Assembly (NCBI GenBank): GCA_002708845.1
Contig: PAPI01000022.1
Location: forward strand, 186,001 to 250,000
Direction: 5' to 3'
Length of the DNA: 64,000 nucleotides
Origin: Leeuwenhoekiella sp.
GTDB taxonomy: Bacteria > Bacteroidota > Bacteroidia > Flavobacteriales > Flavobacteriaceae
Under the pieces are notes generated by a model. It saw only the letters and a program-made list of their open reading frames with translations, was not told the origin of the DNA and ran no database searches. The position numbers and the translations under genes were made by a program. The number at the start of each line of letters is the position of its first letter. Position 1 is the first letter of the stretch. Of this stretch, positions 1 to 6,997 are shown one piece after another.

Positions 1-2
1 AG

Positions 3-356
3 ATTATAGATGCTTTGATGCAACAGCAGGAAAGCTTTAAAATAGATCAGTTTATAAACAACGTTGAGCCCGAAGAAGGAGCACTCATTTCTGACATTAT
101 TTTGGAAGAAGAAAAATACAGCTTGCACCGCTGGGATTCACAGGAAATTTATGTCAAGCTTAAGGCACATAGTATTCCTCAGATGGTTTCGCAGACCATC
201 TTATACCTGCGCCGTTTTTACATCACCCGCAAAATCGAAGAACTCGCCGAATCTATTAAGGAGCAGAACGAATCTGTACGTGATGTATTGGTGGAAATTA
301 AAGATTACCAGGAACTCAATAAGTTAATAGCCCAGCGCCTTAACCGGGTAATTTAA
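3..356 (+). CDS. dnaG: DNA primase DnaG, C-terminal part (5' truncated by window)
   Basis: The reading frame is open from the first bases of the window and ends in TAA at 354-356, so only about the last 117 residues are present. The acidic/hydrophobic stretch around EEGALISDIILEEEKY and the basic helix SQTILYLRRFYI resemble the C-terminal helicase-binding region of flavobacterial primases, which make RNA primers at the replication fork. The zinc-binding and TOPRIM domains would lie upstream, outside the window. The identification rests on memory of the family C-terminus and on the neighbours. The stop codon overlaps the stop codon of the opposing response regulator. Confidence 0.7.
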   Translation: MIDALMQQQESFKIDQFINNVEPEEGALISDIILEEEKYSLHRWDSQEIYVKLKAHSIPQMVSQTILYLRRFYITRKIEELAESIKEQNESVRDVLVEIKDYQELNKLIAQRLNRVI

Positions 357-991
357 AGGTCTGAAGTTTGCAATAAGCGCGCTTGCTGAATAAGCTCTGC
401 CAGACTGCTCGCATCAAGTTTCTTAAGCAAGCGGGTTTTATAAGTGCTCACAGTTTTTTCGTTTATGTCTAGGGTTTCAGCAATGTCTTTATTGCGCTTT
501 CCTGCTGAAAGCATGTTGAGTACTTCGGTTTCCCGGGTTGAAAGTTTCTTATACCGGTAAGCCAACGAATTATTTTTAGAAGGATCCGTATTTGATAACA
601 TCTCAACCAGAGAGTTGTTGAGGTAAATCCCCCCACGGGCCACCTGTATCAATGCTTTAAGTATCACTTCAGAAGCTGCAGTCTTACATACATAACCCAT
701 CGCACCAGCCTTGATGGCGCTTAAAGCATACATTTCTTCAGGATGTATACTGAGAACCATAATCTTGATTCCCGGGAAAAGTTTGCGCAATTCTTTAATA
801 GCCGAAAGGCCCTGTAGGTTAGGCATATCGATTTCCATAACAACGAGGTCAGGCACCTGCTCTTCCAGAGATGGGATGAGGTCTTTACCTTCAACGATAG
901 TGTCAATGATCTCGTGAGGAGTTTCTTTTAATATATGTGAAAGACCATCAATTATTATAGGATGATGATCTGCTATAGTAAGTGTAATCAT
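353..991 (-). CDS. LuxR/NarL-type response regulator with atypical receiver
   Basis: A 212-residue protein with an N-terminal receiver domain (about residues 2-118) and a C-terminal LuxR-type helix-turn-helix (about 148-210, containing LSTRETEVLNMLSAGKRN and DINEKTVSTYK). It should be a DNA-binding transcription regulator. Odd feature: the position that normally carries the phosphorylated Asp (D-I-x-M-P) reads E53-I-D-M-P, and the N-terminal acidic pair is D8-H9 instead of D-D. The conserved Lys (YVCKTAAS) is kept. It may therefore act without ordinary phosphorylation. No histidine kinase is adjacent. A TAttTTTG promoter-like element lies at 1017-1024. Confidence 0.85.
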   Translation of the reverse strand: MITLTIADHHPIIIDGLSHILKETPHEIIDTIVEGKDLIPSLEEQVPDLVVMEIDMPNLQGLSAIKELRKLFPGIKIMVLSIHPEEMYALSAIKAGAMGYVCKTAASEVILKALIQVARGGIYLNNSLVEMLSNTDPSKNNSLAYRYKKLSTRETEVLNMLSAGKRNKDIAETLDINEKTVSTYKTRLLKKLDASSLAELIQQARLLQTSDL

Positions 992-1016
992 AGGGACTTC
1001 TGGATAGGTCTGTCCT

Positions 1017-1024
1017 CAAAAATA
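1017..1024 (-). promoter_or_regulatory. TAnnTTTG -7 element for the response regulator gene
   Basis: The minus strand reads TATTTTTG, matching the Bacteroidetes housekeeping -7 consensus TAnnTTTG, 25 bases upstream of the response-regulator ATG. No clear -33 TTG was found at standard spacing. Confidence 0.45.
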
Positions 1025-1087
1025 GGATGTAGATACTAATATACAAATGCTTTTCGCTGTAAGAATAAATTTACAGGTTAAACGTCA

Positions 1088-1879
1088 TTATTCCTTCAAA
1101 TTCTCCGGAATAATGCAAACGGGAATAGGTTCCATTTTATGTTTATTGGCTGTGTTGAAGCGCTTGTAAATCTCATAAACCTTTCGTTTATGGCCCTCAA
1201 AGTCGGCTGCAGTCTTACCTTTTTCATCCTGAAGCATAGCCCATTCCAAATCATCGTAACTGGCACCTATTTGATCTTCATCACTTCGGTCATCGCCCCA
1301 AAGTCCATCTGTAGGTTTTGCCTGTTGTATACTTTCGGGCACACCAAGTGCTGCTGCAAGTTTGTAAACTTCACTTTTCATCAAATCAGCGATAGGACTC
1401 AGATCTACACCACCGTCGCCATATTTGGTATAAAAGCCCACTCCAAAATCTTCTACCTTATTACCGGTTCCGGCAACGAGGTACTTGTGTAAACCTGCAA
1501 AATAATACAGGGTACTCATACGCAGACGTGCACGGGTATTTGCTAGCGAAAGAAATAAATCATCGCTCTCAGGCGCCATAGGAAGCGCAGATTTAAGGGT
1601 CTCAAAGGTATCTGTTAGGTTTACACGTACATCTGAAACATTGGCAAAGCGTTGTTTAAGTTGGGTTATATGTTCCTGAGCCCGGGTGACGTGACTAGGA
1701 GGCTGGTGTATGGGCATTTCTACACACAAAACACGCAGACCGGTTTTTGCACAAAGACTTGATGTGGTTGCACTGTCAATACCCCCACTGATACCTACAA
1801 CAAAACCACTAATATTTGCGTTTGTGGCATAGGTTTTTAACCAATCTACTATGTGATCGATGACTTTTTCGGTTTGCAT
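1088..1879 (-). CDS. nadE: NH3-dependent NAD+ synthetase
   Basis: Converts nicotinate adenine dinucleotide to NAD+ using ATP and ammonia, the last step of NAD synthesis. About 263 residues from the chosen start (MQTEKVIDHIVDW). The P-loop-like ATP pyrophosphatase motif SGGIDSA sits near residue 30-36, and GTGNKVEDFGVGFYTKYGDG matches the synthetase core. There is no N-terminal glutaminase domain, so this is the short ammonia-using form. The frame is open to 1924, but the inner ATG at 1879 gives the usual family N-terminus and avoids overlap with the gldB promoter. Divergent from gldB. Confidence 0.93.
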   Translation of the reverse strand: MQTEKVIDHIVDWLKTYATNANISGFVVGISGGIDSATTSSLCAKTGLRVLCVEMPIHQPPSHVTRAQEHITQLKQRFANVSDVRVNLTDTFETLKSALPMAPESDDLFLSLANTRARLRMSTLYYFAGLHKYLVAGTGNKVEDFGVGFYTKYGDGGVDLSPIADLMKSEVYKLAAALGVPESIQQAKPTDGLWGDDRSDEDQIGASYDDLEWAMLQDEKGKTAADFEGHKRKVYEIYKRFNTANKHKMEPIPVCIIPENLKE

Positions 1880-1908
1880 AAGTAACAGGATTTGTGATTT
1901 GTAAATAG

Positions 1909-1916
1909 TACCTTTG
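1909..1916 (+). promoter_or_regulatory. TAnnTTTG -7 element for gldB
   Basis: TACCTTTG followed by CGGC matches the flavobacterial -7 element and lies 13 bases before the ATG at 1930. Transcription would start near 1922, giving a very short leader if the ATG at 1930 is used, or about 50 bases if the ATG at 1972 is used. Confidence 0.5.
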
Positions 1917-1929
1917 CGGCGCAATTTTT

Positions 1930-2946
1930 ATGAGTGTGAATTTACTAAAATTAAAACGGTTAAACGGGCTGATGACCTCCGGACACGGTGTATTTAGCAT
2001 TTTTTTAATGCTATTGGTGGTATTTTTCACAAGTTGTAAAAATGAGGTGAAAATACCCGATGAAATTTCAGAAATCCCTGTTTCTCTAAACGTAAAACGT
2101 TTTGACAGGCAGTTTGCTAAAGCAGATTCAGCTTCGCTGCCGGCTTTGATTGAGGAGTTTCCTTACCTTTTTCCGGGAGATTATCCGCAGCGTTTTTGGC
2201 AGGAAAAATTGCAGGATACCATTCAGCTTGAGCTCAATACCGAAGTAGAGAAGGCTTTTCCGGATTTTCAGGAAGAGGTCGCTGCGCTTGACGACTTATT
2301 TAAACATATAAAATACTATTATCCCAAAACCCCATTACCCGAGGTGGTGACTGTGACCTCAGATGTTTCGTTTCGCAGACCTGTTATTTTAACTGATAGT
2401 CTGCTAATCATAGGTCTCGATAATTATTTGGGCCCCGAGCATCATTTTTATACCGGGATTCAGCGTTATTACGCTCAGAACTTCAGAAAAGAGCAGATTG
2501 ACGTTGATGTTGCAGATGTTTTTGTGACTAAATGGGTGAAGCGCGCCGGCAATCGGCGGTTTATTGATGAGATGATTTATCACGGTAAGCGTCTGTATAT
2601 GATGGAGCAGCTATTGACACTTAAAGGCAAGAATGAAATTATAGACTATACACCTGAGCAATACGAGTGGGCGATGGCCAACGAGACAGATATCTGGACA
2701 TACTTTGTAGAAAATAAATTGTTGTTTGATACAGATAGTAAATTATTGAGTCGATTTATCAATCCCGCTCCGTTTTCTAAATTCTATCTGGAATTTGATA
2801 ACGACAGTCCGCCACGACTGGGTCGCTACATCGGCTGGCAGATCGTGAAGTCTTATATGGAGCGTAATAATGTACCCTTACAGATGTTGCCGGGTAAGAC
2901 GAACGACGAAATTTTCAAAGAAGCAAATTACAAACCCCGAAGATAA
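1930..2946 (+). CDS. gldB: Gliding motility lipoprotein GldB
   Basis: GldB is an essential lipoprotein of the Bacteroidota gliding machinery/type IX secretion-associated gene set. The 338-residue product has a hydrophobic segment ending in the lipobox-like VFFTSC (residues 31-36), so Cys36 would be lipidated, and a family-like N-terminal region (PVSLNVKRFDRQF, FPYLFPGDYP). The immediately following gldC supports the call, since gldB-gldC is a conserved pair. The start is uncertain: ATG at 1930 supplies a basic n-region (KLKR), while ATG at 1972 gives a shorter signal peptide. Confidence 0.88.
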   Translation: MSVNLLKLKRLNGLMTSGHGVFSIFLMLLVVFFTSCKNEVKIPDEISEIPVSLNVKRFDRQFAKADSASLPALIEEFPYLFPGDYPQRFWQEKLQDTIQLELNTEVEKAFPDFQEEVAALDDLFKHIKYYYPKTPLPEVVTVTSDVSFRRPVILTDSLLIIGLDNYLGPEHHFYTGIQRYYAQNFRKEQIDVDVADVFVTKWVKRAGNRRFIDEMIYHGKRLYMMEQLLTLKGKNEIIDYTPEQYEWAMANETDIWTYFVENKLLFDTDSKLLSRFINPAPFSKFYLEFDNDSPPRLGRYIGWQIVKSYMERNNVPLQMLPGKTNDEIFKEANYKPRR

Positions 2947-2995
2947 ATTATACCTGCCTGCAGGTCTAATCTATTAGAATACTAAAAATAAAAAG

Positions 2996-3319
2996 ATGAA
3001 AACCGAAATAAAACTTAGCGTAGAACTAGACTCAAACCGCGTACCTGAAAAAATTAGCTGGGACGCACCTGATGGTGGTGTTAAAAATGAGGCGGCAAAG
3101 GCTTTAATGCTTGCCTTGTGGGACCACAAAAAGCAGGAAGCAGCGCGCATTGATTTGTGGACTAAAGATATGCCGGTAGATGAAATGAAAGTATTTTTTC
3201 ACCAGACACTCGTGAGTATGGCGCAAACTTTTAAAAGAGCTACAGATGATGAGAAGATGGCCGCAACGATGATGGATTTTTGCGATTATTTTGCCGAGAA
3301 ATTGGAGCTAAAAAAATAG
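2996..3319 (+). CDS. gldC: Gliding motility protein GldC
   Basis: A 107-residue soluble protein matching GldC in length and in its opening (MKTEIKLSVELD, VPEKISWDAPDGG). GldC is conserved next to gldB in gliding Flavobacteriia; its biochemical role is unknown. It sits 49 bases after gldB and is probably co-transcribed. The spacer carries a small palindrome, TCTAAT-CT-ATTAGA, at 2965-2978. Confidence 0.9.
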   Translation: MKTEIKLSVELDSNRVPEKISWDAPDGGVKNEAAKALMLALWDHKKQEAARIDLWTKDMPVDEMKVFFHQTLVSMAQTFKRATDDEKMAATMMDFCDYFAEKLELKK

Positions 3320-3324
3320 CGCTT

Positions 3325-3699
3325 TTGAAGCTGATTTTTATTTATAACGCAAATTCAGGAAAGCGCAATGCCTATCTGGATAGTCTGCATAAAGTTATAA
3401 GCCCAAAAACCTATCCCTGCAGTTTATGCGATATCACGTATGGGGTGTTTAAAATTCGTCCGGAATGGAAGGCCTTTAGAGAATCAAGTAATCTGGATAT
3501 GCAATTCTACCATATTGATGAATTTAATGATGCGTACCCCGATTCTAAAGATATATTCCAATATCCAATAGTTTTAAAAGAAGAAGCTACGGGACTTGCA
3601 GAATTTATCTCTAAAAAGGAATTAGATGCTTTAAAAGACGATAGGGAGTTGATTGACTTGATACAGGATAAAGTCAATCAATCACAAGCTGCTCATTGA
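3325..3699 (+). CDS. Conserved hypothetical protein with CxxC motif
   Basis: A 124-residue protein if the TTG at 3325 is the start; the frame extends upstream into gldC but the conserved part begins KLIFIYNANSGKRN. A CxxC pair (PCSLCD) lies near residue 30 and YHIDEF near residue 60. The type is familiar from flavobacterial genomes, where some entries are labelled GTPase, but no Walker A or G-motifs are visible, so that label is not adopted. It starts 5 bases after gldC, suggesting translational coupling, and overlaps the convergent engB by 26 bases. Confidence 0.7.
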   Translation: MKLIFIYNANSGKRNAYLDSLHKVISPKTYPCSLCDITYGVFKIRPEWKAFRESSNLDMQFYHIDEFNDAYPDSKDIFQYPIVLKEEATGLAEFISKKELDALKDDRELIDLIQDKVNQSQAAH

Positions 3700-4282
3700 T
3701 TTGCTCAATGTAACTTACAATCTCTTCTTTGCCGGTATTGTTAGTAGCGCTACTTACAAAGTAATTGGGCATTTCGGCCCAGGCGCCGGCCAGTAACTCC
3801 TGTTTATAATTTTCAATATTGCGCTCCAGAGCTTTGGGCTTCAGTTTGTCAGCTTTGGTAAAAATAATAGAAAACGGGATTTGCTTTTCGCCCAGATACT
3901 CCATAAATTCCTTATCAATAGTCTGAGGTTCATGACGGCAATCAATTAATACAAAGGCCGAAACCAGCTGCTCCCGTTCCTCAAAATACTGAGTGATAAA
4001 CTTCTGAAACTCTTTTTTTACTTTTTTAGAAACCCGGGCATAACCATATCCCGGCAAATCAACCAGATACCAGGATTGATTGATGATAAAATGGTTGATG
4101 AGCTGTGTTTTCCCGGGTCTGCCTGAAGTTTTGGCCAGATTTTTACGATCGGTTAGCATGTTAATCAGGCTAGACTTTCCTACGTTTGACCGTCCTATAA
4201 AAGCATACTCCGGTAATTTATTTTTTGGGCACTTAGCAACGTTAGAATTACTTACCAGAAATTCAGCGGTTTTAATAGACAT
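3674..4282 (-). CDS. engB: Ribosome biogenesis GTPase EngB/YsxC
   Basis: A 202-residue TrmE-Era-EngA-like small GTPase needed for 50S subunit assembly. Visible motifs: G1 GRSNVGKSS (about 30-38), G3 DLPGYGY (about 74-80), G4 TKAD (about 141-144) and G5-like SSAT near residue 177. Length and motif spacing match EngB. It is convergent with the preceding small ORF (26-base 3' overlap), and the alpha/beta hydrolase gene lies 12 bases upstream on the same strand. Confidence 0.95.
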   Translation of the reverse strand: MSIKTAEFLVSNSNVAKCPKNKLPEYAFIGRSNVGKSSLINMLTDRKNLAKTSGRPGKTQLINHFIINQSWYLVDLPGYGYARVSKKVKKEFQKFITQYFEEREQLVSAFVLIDCRHEPQTIDKEFMEYLGEKQIPFSIIFTKADKLKPKALERNIENYKQELLAGAWAEMPNYFVSSATNNTGKEEIVSYIEQINEQLVID

Positions 4283-4294
4283 AACAGCTTGATT

Positions 4295-5059
4295 TTAGAA
4301 GTTTCGTTTGTTTAGCCACTCGGCTAAAATACTGTTGAATTCTTCAGGGCGTTCCATCATTGCAGCGTGACCACACTTGTCAATCCAGTACAAATCAGAG
4401 TCAGGTAGTAATTTGTTGAAGTCTTCTGCAACTTCGGGAGGGGTGACATTGTCATTGCGCCCCCAGATGATGCAGGTAGGTGTTTTCATGTGCGGTAAAT
4501 CCTGAGCCATATTATGGCGTATCGCGCTCTTGGCAATGGCCAGGGTCTTGATGAGTTTATTGCGGTCATTTACTGTTTCATAAACTTCATCCACAATTTC
4601 TTTGGTTGCTACTGCGGGGTCGTAAAATACATCTTCTGCCTTTTTTTTGATGTACTCATAATCTCCACGTTTCGGGTAGCTTTCGCCCATAGCGCTCTCA
4701 TAAAGTCCGGAACTTCCAGTTATAATAAGCGCCTGCATCACATCAGGATACAGCTTCGTGTGGTATAAACCAATATGCCCACCCAGAGAATTCCCTAACA
4801 AAATCACTTTATCAAATTTCTTGAGCTTGATAAAATCATTAAGGTACTTGGCAAAAGTTTTTACTCCGGTTTTAATTAAAGGCATGGTATAAAGAGGCAG
4901 TTCTGGGATGACAACTTTATATCCATTTTCAGAGAAATATTCGGTTACCGCGTCAAAATTGCTCAAACCACCCATTAGCCCGTGAAGAACTACGATTGGG
5001 GTACCTTCGCCGGCTTCGATGTAGGTGAATTTCCCCTCTTTTTTTAATTGGTGCTTCAT
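4295..5059 (-). CDS. Alpha/beta-fold hydrolase
   Basis: A 254-residue alpha/beta hydrolase with HGLMGG (oxyanion region, about residue 25), the nucleophile elbow GNSLGGH (about residue 94), WGRNDNVTPP carrying the likely acid, and CGHAAMMERPEEF carrying the catalytic His. The substrate cannot be predicted. The frame is open to 5176, but ATG at 5059 (MKHQLKKEGKF) gives the usual N-terminus. There is no signal peptide, so it is cytoplasmic. Probably co-transcribed with engB. Confidence 0.85.
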   Translation of the reverse strand: MKHQLKKEGKFTYIEAGEGTPIVVLHGLMGGLSNFDAVTEYFSENGYKVVIPELPLYTMPLIKTGVKTFAKYLNDFIKLKKFDKVILLGNSLGGHIGLYHTKLYPDVMQALIITGSSGLYESAMGESYPKRGDYEYIKKKAEDVFYDPAVATKEIVDEVYETVNDRNKLIKTLAIAKSAIRHNMAQDLPHMKTPTCIIWGRNDNVTPPEVAEDFNKLLPDSDLYWIDKCGHAAMMERPEEFNSILAEWLNKRNF

Positions 5060-5235
5060 AATTGGTGGCAAGACGCTTTGAGACAAATATAGACATTTAG
5101 CCCAAAAACAAAATCGAAAATTGCAAAGGCATTTAGGAAGCCTCTTCGGTTTAGTGAACAACTGGTTTGAAGACAAGCTTCTAGGCCTTCAATTTAGATT
5201 AAAAAAATAAACAAGTGGAGCAATTTATCAACAAA

Positions 5236-5259
5236 GTGGTATAAAGTGGGAAAATGTGG
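5236..5259 (+). promoter_or_regulatory. MraZ box: three GTGG repeats at 10-bp spacing
   Basis: GTGG occurs at 5236, 5246 and 5256, exactly 10 bp apart and on the same DNA face, with an outlying fourth copy at 5215. MraZ of other bacteria binds direct GTGG-type repeats spaced 10 bp upstream of its own gene and represses the dcw operon. The repeats lie just upstream of the -7 element at 5272, covering the -33 region, as expected for autorepression. Confidence 0.75.
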
Positions 5260-5271
5260 TAATAAATTCTA

Positions 5272-5279
5272 TATATTTG
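5272..5279 (+). promoter_or_regulatory. TAnnTTTG -7 element for the dcw operon
   Basis: TATATTTG matches the Bacteroidetes -7 consensus, 30 bases before the mraZ GTG and 12 bases after the last GTGG repeat. It is probably the main promoter of the dcw cluster. Confidence 0.55.
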
Positions 5280-5309
5280 AAGTTATAATACCTAAAACCT
5301 ACTGTATTC

Positions 5310-5783
5310 GTGCTCAGCCTGATAGGGACATACGAGTGTAAAGTTGACACCAAAGGAAGGCTCATGATGCCGGCTGCCTTAAAAAAACAGCTTGCAAAAG
5401 AGTTGCAGGAGGGGTTTGTGGTAAAACGATCGGTTTTTAATTCATGCCTTGAGTTATGGCCTATGTCAGAATGGGAGGTGATGATGCAAAAGTTAAATGG
5501 TCTCAATCGTTTTGTAAAGAAAAACGTTGAGTTTATTCGCCGGTTTACTGCTGGGGTGAAGATGGTTGAGGCCGATGCTTCCGGAAGGTTGTTGATCCCA
5601 AAAGACTTGATCACCTTTGCGGCAATAAGCAAGGATATTGTGTTGACCTCAGGAGGAAACATAATTGAAATATGGGATTTAGTAGCCTACGAGACTGCAG
5701 TGAGTAATGAAGATGGAGATTTTGCTTCCCTGGCAGAAGAGGTAATGGGTGATCAAAACAGCATACCAGATGGACTATCATGA
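5310..5783 (+). CDS. mraZ: Transcriptional regulator / division protein MraZ
   Basis: A 157-residue protein with two AbrB/SpoVT-like half-domains, each carrying the D-x-x-GR signature: DTKGRLMMP (about 13-21) and DASGRLLIP (about 93-101). MraZ forms a ring-shaped oligomer that binds GTGG repeats at its own promoter; such repeats are present at 5215-5259. The start is GTG at 5310, giving the family opening LSLIGTYECKVD. First gene of the dcw cluster; its 3' end overlaps rsmH by 14 bases. Confidence 0.95.
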   Translation: MLSLIGTYECKVDTKGRLMMPAALKKQLAKELQEGFVVKRSVFNSCLELWPMSEWEVMMQKLNGLNRFVKKNVEFIRRFTAGVKMVEADASGRLLIPKDLITFAAISKDIVLTSGGNIIEIWDLVAYETAVSNEDGDFASLAEEVMGDQNSIPDGLS

Positions 5784-6666
5784 TCCCGTACTGCTGCACG
5801 AGAGTGTAGACGGTTTAGCTATTAAGCCCGGTGGGATCTATGTAGATGTCACTTTTGGTGGTGGTGGCCATTCGAGGGAAATCTTGAAGCGCTTGGATGC
5901 TTCGGGCAAATTGTTTGCTTTTGATCAGGATCAGGATGCTTTGGCAAATGTGATTGATGACGAGCGGTTTACGCTAATTCCCGAAAACTTTCGCTTTGCG
6001 AAACGCTTTTTAAGGTTTTATGGAGCTGCAAAGGTAGATGGTATTTTGGGGGATTTTGGCGTTTCGTCGCATCAGTTTAATGTGGCAGAACGTGGATTTT
6101 CAACCCGTTTTGATGCGAAGTTAGATATGCGTATGAATCAGCAGTCCAGGCTTTCTGCGCATCAGGTGGTTAATGAATATGAAGAGGCTGAGTTGAGCAG
6201 AGTACTGTTGAAGTATGGAGAGTTGCGCAATGCGCCTAAAATTGCTCGAACACTGGTGTCTGTGCGTAAAGATGAAAGCATTGATACCACCGAAGATTTA
6301 AAAGAAGCGCTACACGGATTTTTGCCGCGTGGCCGAGAACATAAAATACTGGCTCAGATTTATCAGGCGATTCGCATTGAGGTAAATCAGGAGCTTGAAG
6401 TTTTGAAAGAGTTTTTACAGCAAACTGAAGATTTGCTCAAGCCTGGAGGGAGGCTTAGTCTCATCTCGTATCACTCTCTTGAAGACCGGCTGGTAAAGCG
6501 CTACATACGCAACGGCTTGTTTGAGGGAGAGCCAGAGAAAGACATGTTTGGAAACTTTAGCGTCCCGTTTAAAAAAGTAGGCGGACTCATTGTTCCGTCA
6601 AGAGAAGAAATAAAAAAGAATAACCGTGCGCGCAGTGCCAAGCTGCGTGTGGCAGAAAAGATTTAA
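5770..6666 (+). CDS. rsmH: 16S rRNA (cytosine-1402-N4)-methyltransferase RsmH (MraW)
   Basis: Methylates N4 of C1402 in the 16S rRNA P-site. The 298-residue product has the SAM-binding motif FGGGGHS near residue 32, DFGVSSHQ near residue 94 and the C-terminal SYHSLEDRLVK typical of MraW. The frame is open from 5749, but the ATG at 5770 (MDYHDPVLLHESV) matches the family. It overlaps mraZ by 14 bases, so translation is probably coupled. Confidence 0.96.
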   Translation: MDYHDPVLLHESVDGLAIKPGGIYVDVTFGGGGHSREILKRLDASGKLFAFDQDQDALANVIDDERFTLIPENFRFAKRFLRFYGAAKVDGILGDFGVSSHQFNVAERGFSTRFDAKLDMRMNQQSRLSAHQVVNEYEEAELSRVLLKYGELRNAPKIARTLVSVRKDESIDTTEDLKEALHGFLPRGREHKILAQIYQAIRIEVNQELEVLKEFLQQTEDLLKPGGRLSLISYHSLEDRLVKRYIRNGLFEGEPEKDMFGNFSVPFKKVGGLIVPSREEIKKNNRARSAKLRVAEKI

Positions 6667-6672
6667 CAGGAA

Positions 6673-6990
6673 TTGAAAGAAGGTATTTATAACATACTTA
6701 AAGGTAAGTTTCTTTTTAGCGATGACGCTATGAAGAACTGGCGCATGATTCTGTTTCTGTCATTTCTGGCGATTGTGATGATTGGCAGCTCACACCGGGC
6801 AGATAAGAAGGTGCATTACATCGCGCAACTCAATGCAGAAGTTAAAGAATTACACAGCGAGTTTGTAGATACTCGGCTTGAGGCACGCCGGCTTAAAATG
6901 GAAAGTGTCGTCACCAGAAAAGTAGAAAAATTGGGTCTGGCACCATGTTTAACGCCGCCCAAAAAGATAAAAGTAGTAGAAACCCCGTAA
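6673..6990 (+). CDS. ftsL: FtsL-like division protein
   Basis: A 105-residue bitopic membrane protein: short cytoplasmic N-terminus, one membrane segment (about residues 25-43, MILFLSFLAIVMIGSS) and a periplasmic helix likely to form a coiled coil (HYIAQLNAEVKELHSEF). Size, topology and position between rsmH and ftsI fit FtsL, part of the FtsQLB complex. It starts with TTG at 6673, 6 bases after rsmH. Assigned mainly on position and topology, because FtsL sequences diverge strongly. Confidence 0.82.
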   Translation: MKEGIYNILKGKFLFSDDAMKNWRMILFLSFLAIVMIGSSHRADKKVHYIAQLNAEVKELHSEFVDTRLEARRLKMESVVTRKVEKLGLAPCLTPPKKIKVVETP

Positions 6991-6997
6991 GTTCAGC

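Noticed and set aside
3280..3324. N-terminal extension of the small protein into gldC
   Set aside because: The extra residues (MRLFCREIGAKKIAL) are out-of-frame gldC coding sequence; the TTG at 3325 gives a better start.
5060..5176. N-terminal extension of the alpha/beta hydrolase
   Set aside because: The added 39 residues are Cys- and Phe-rich without homology, and the ATG at 5059 fits the family fold.
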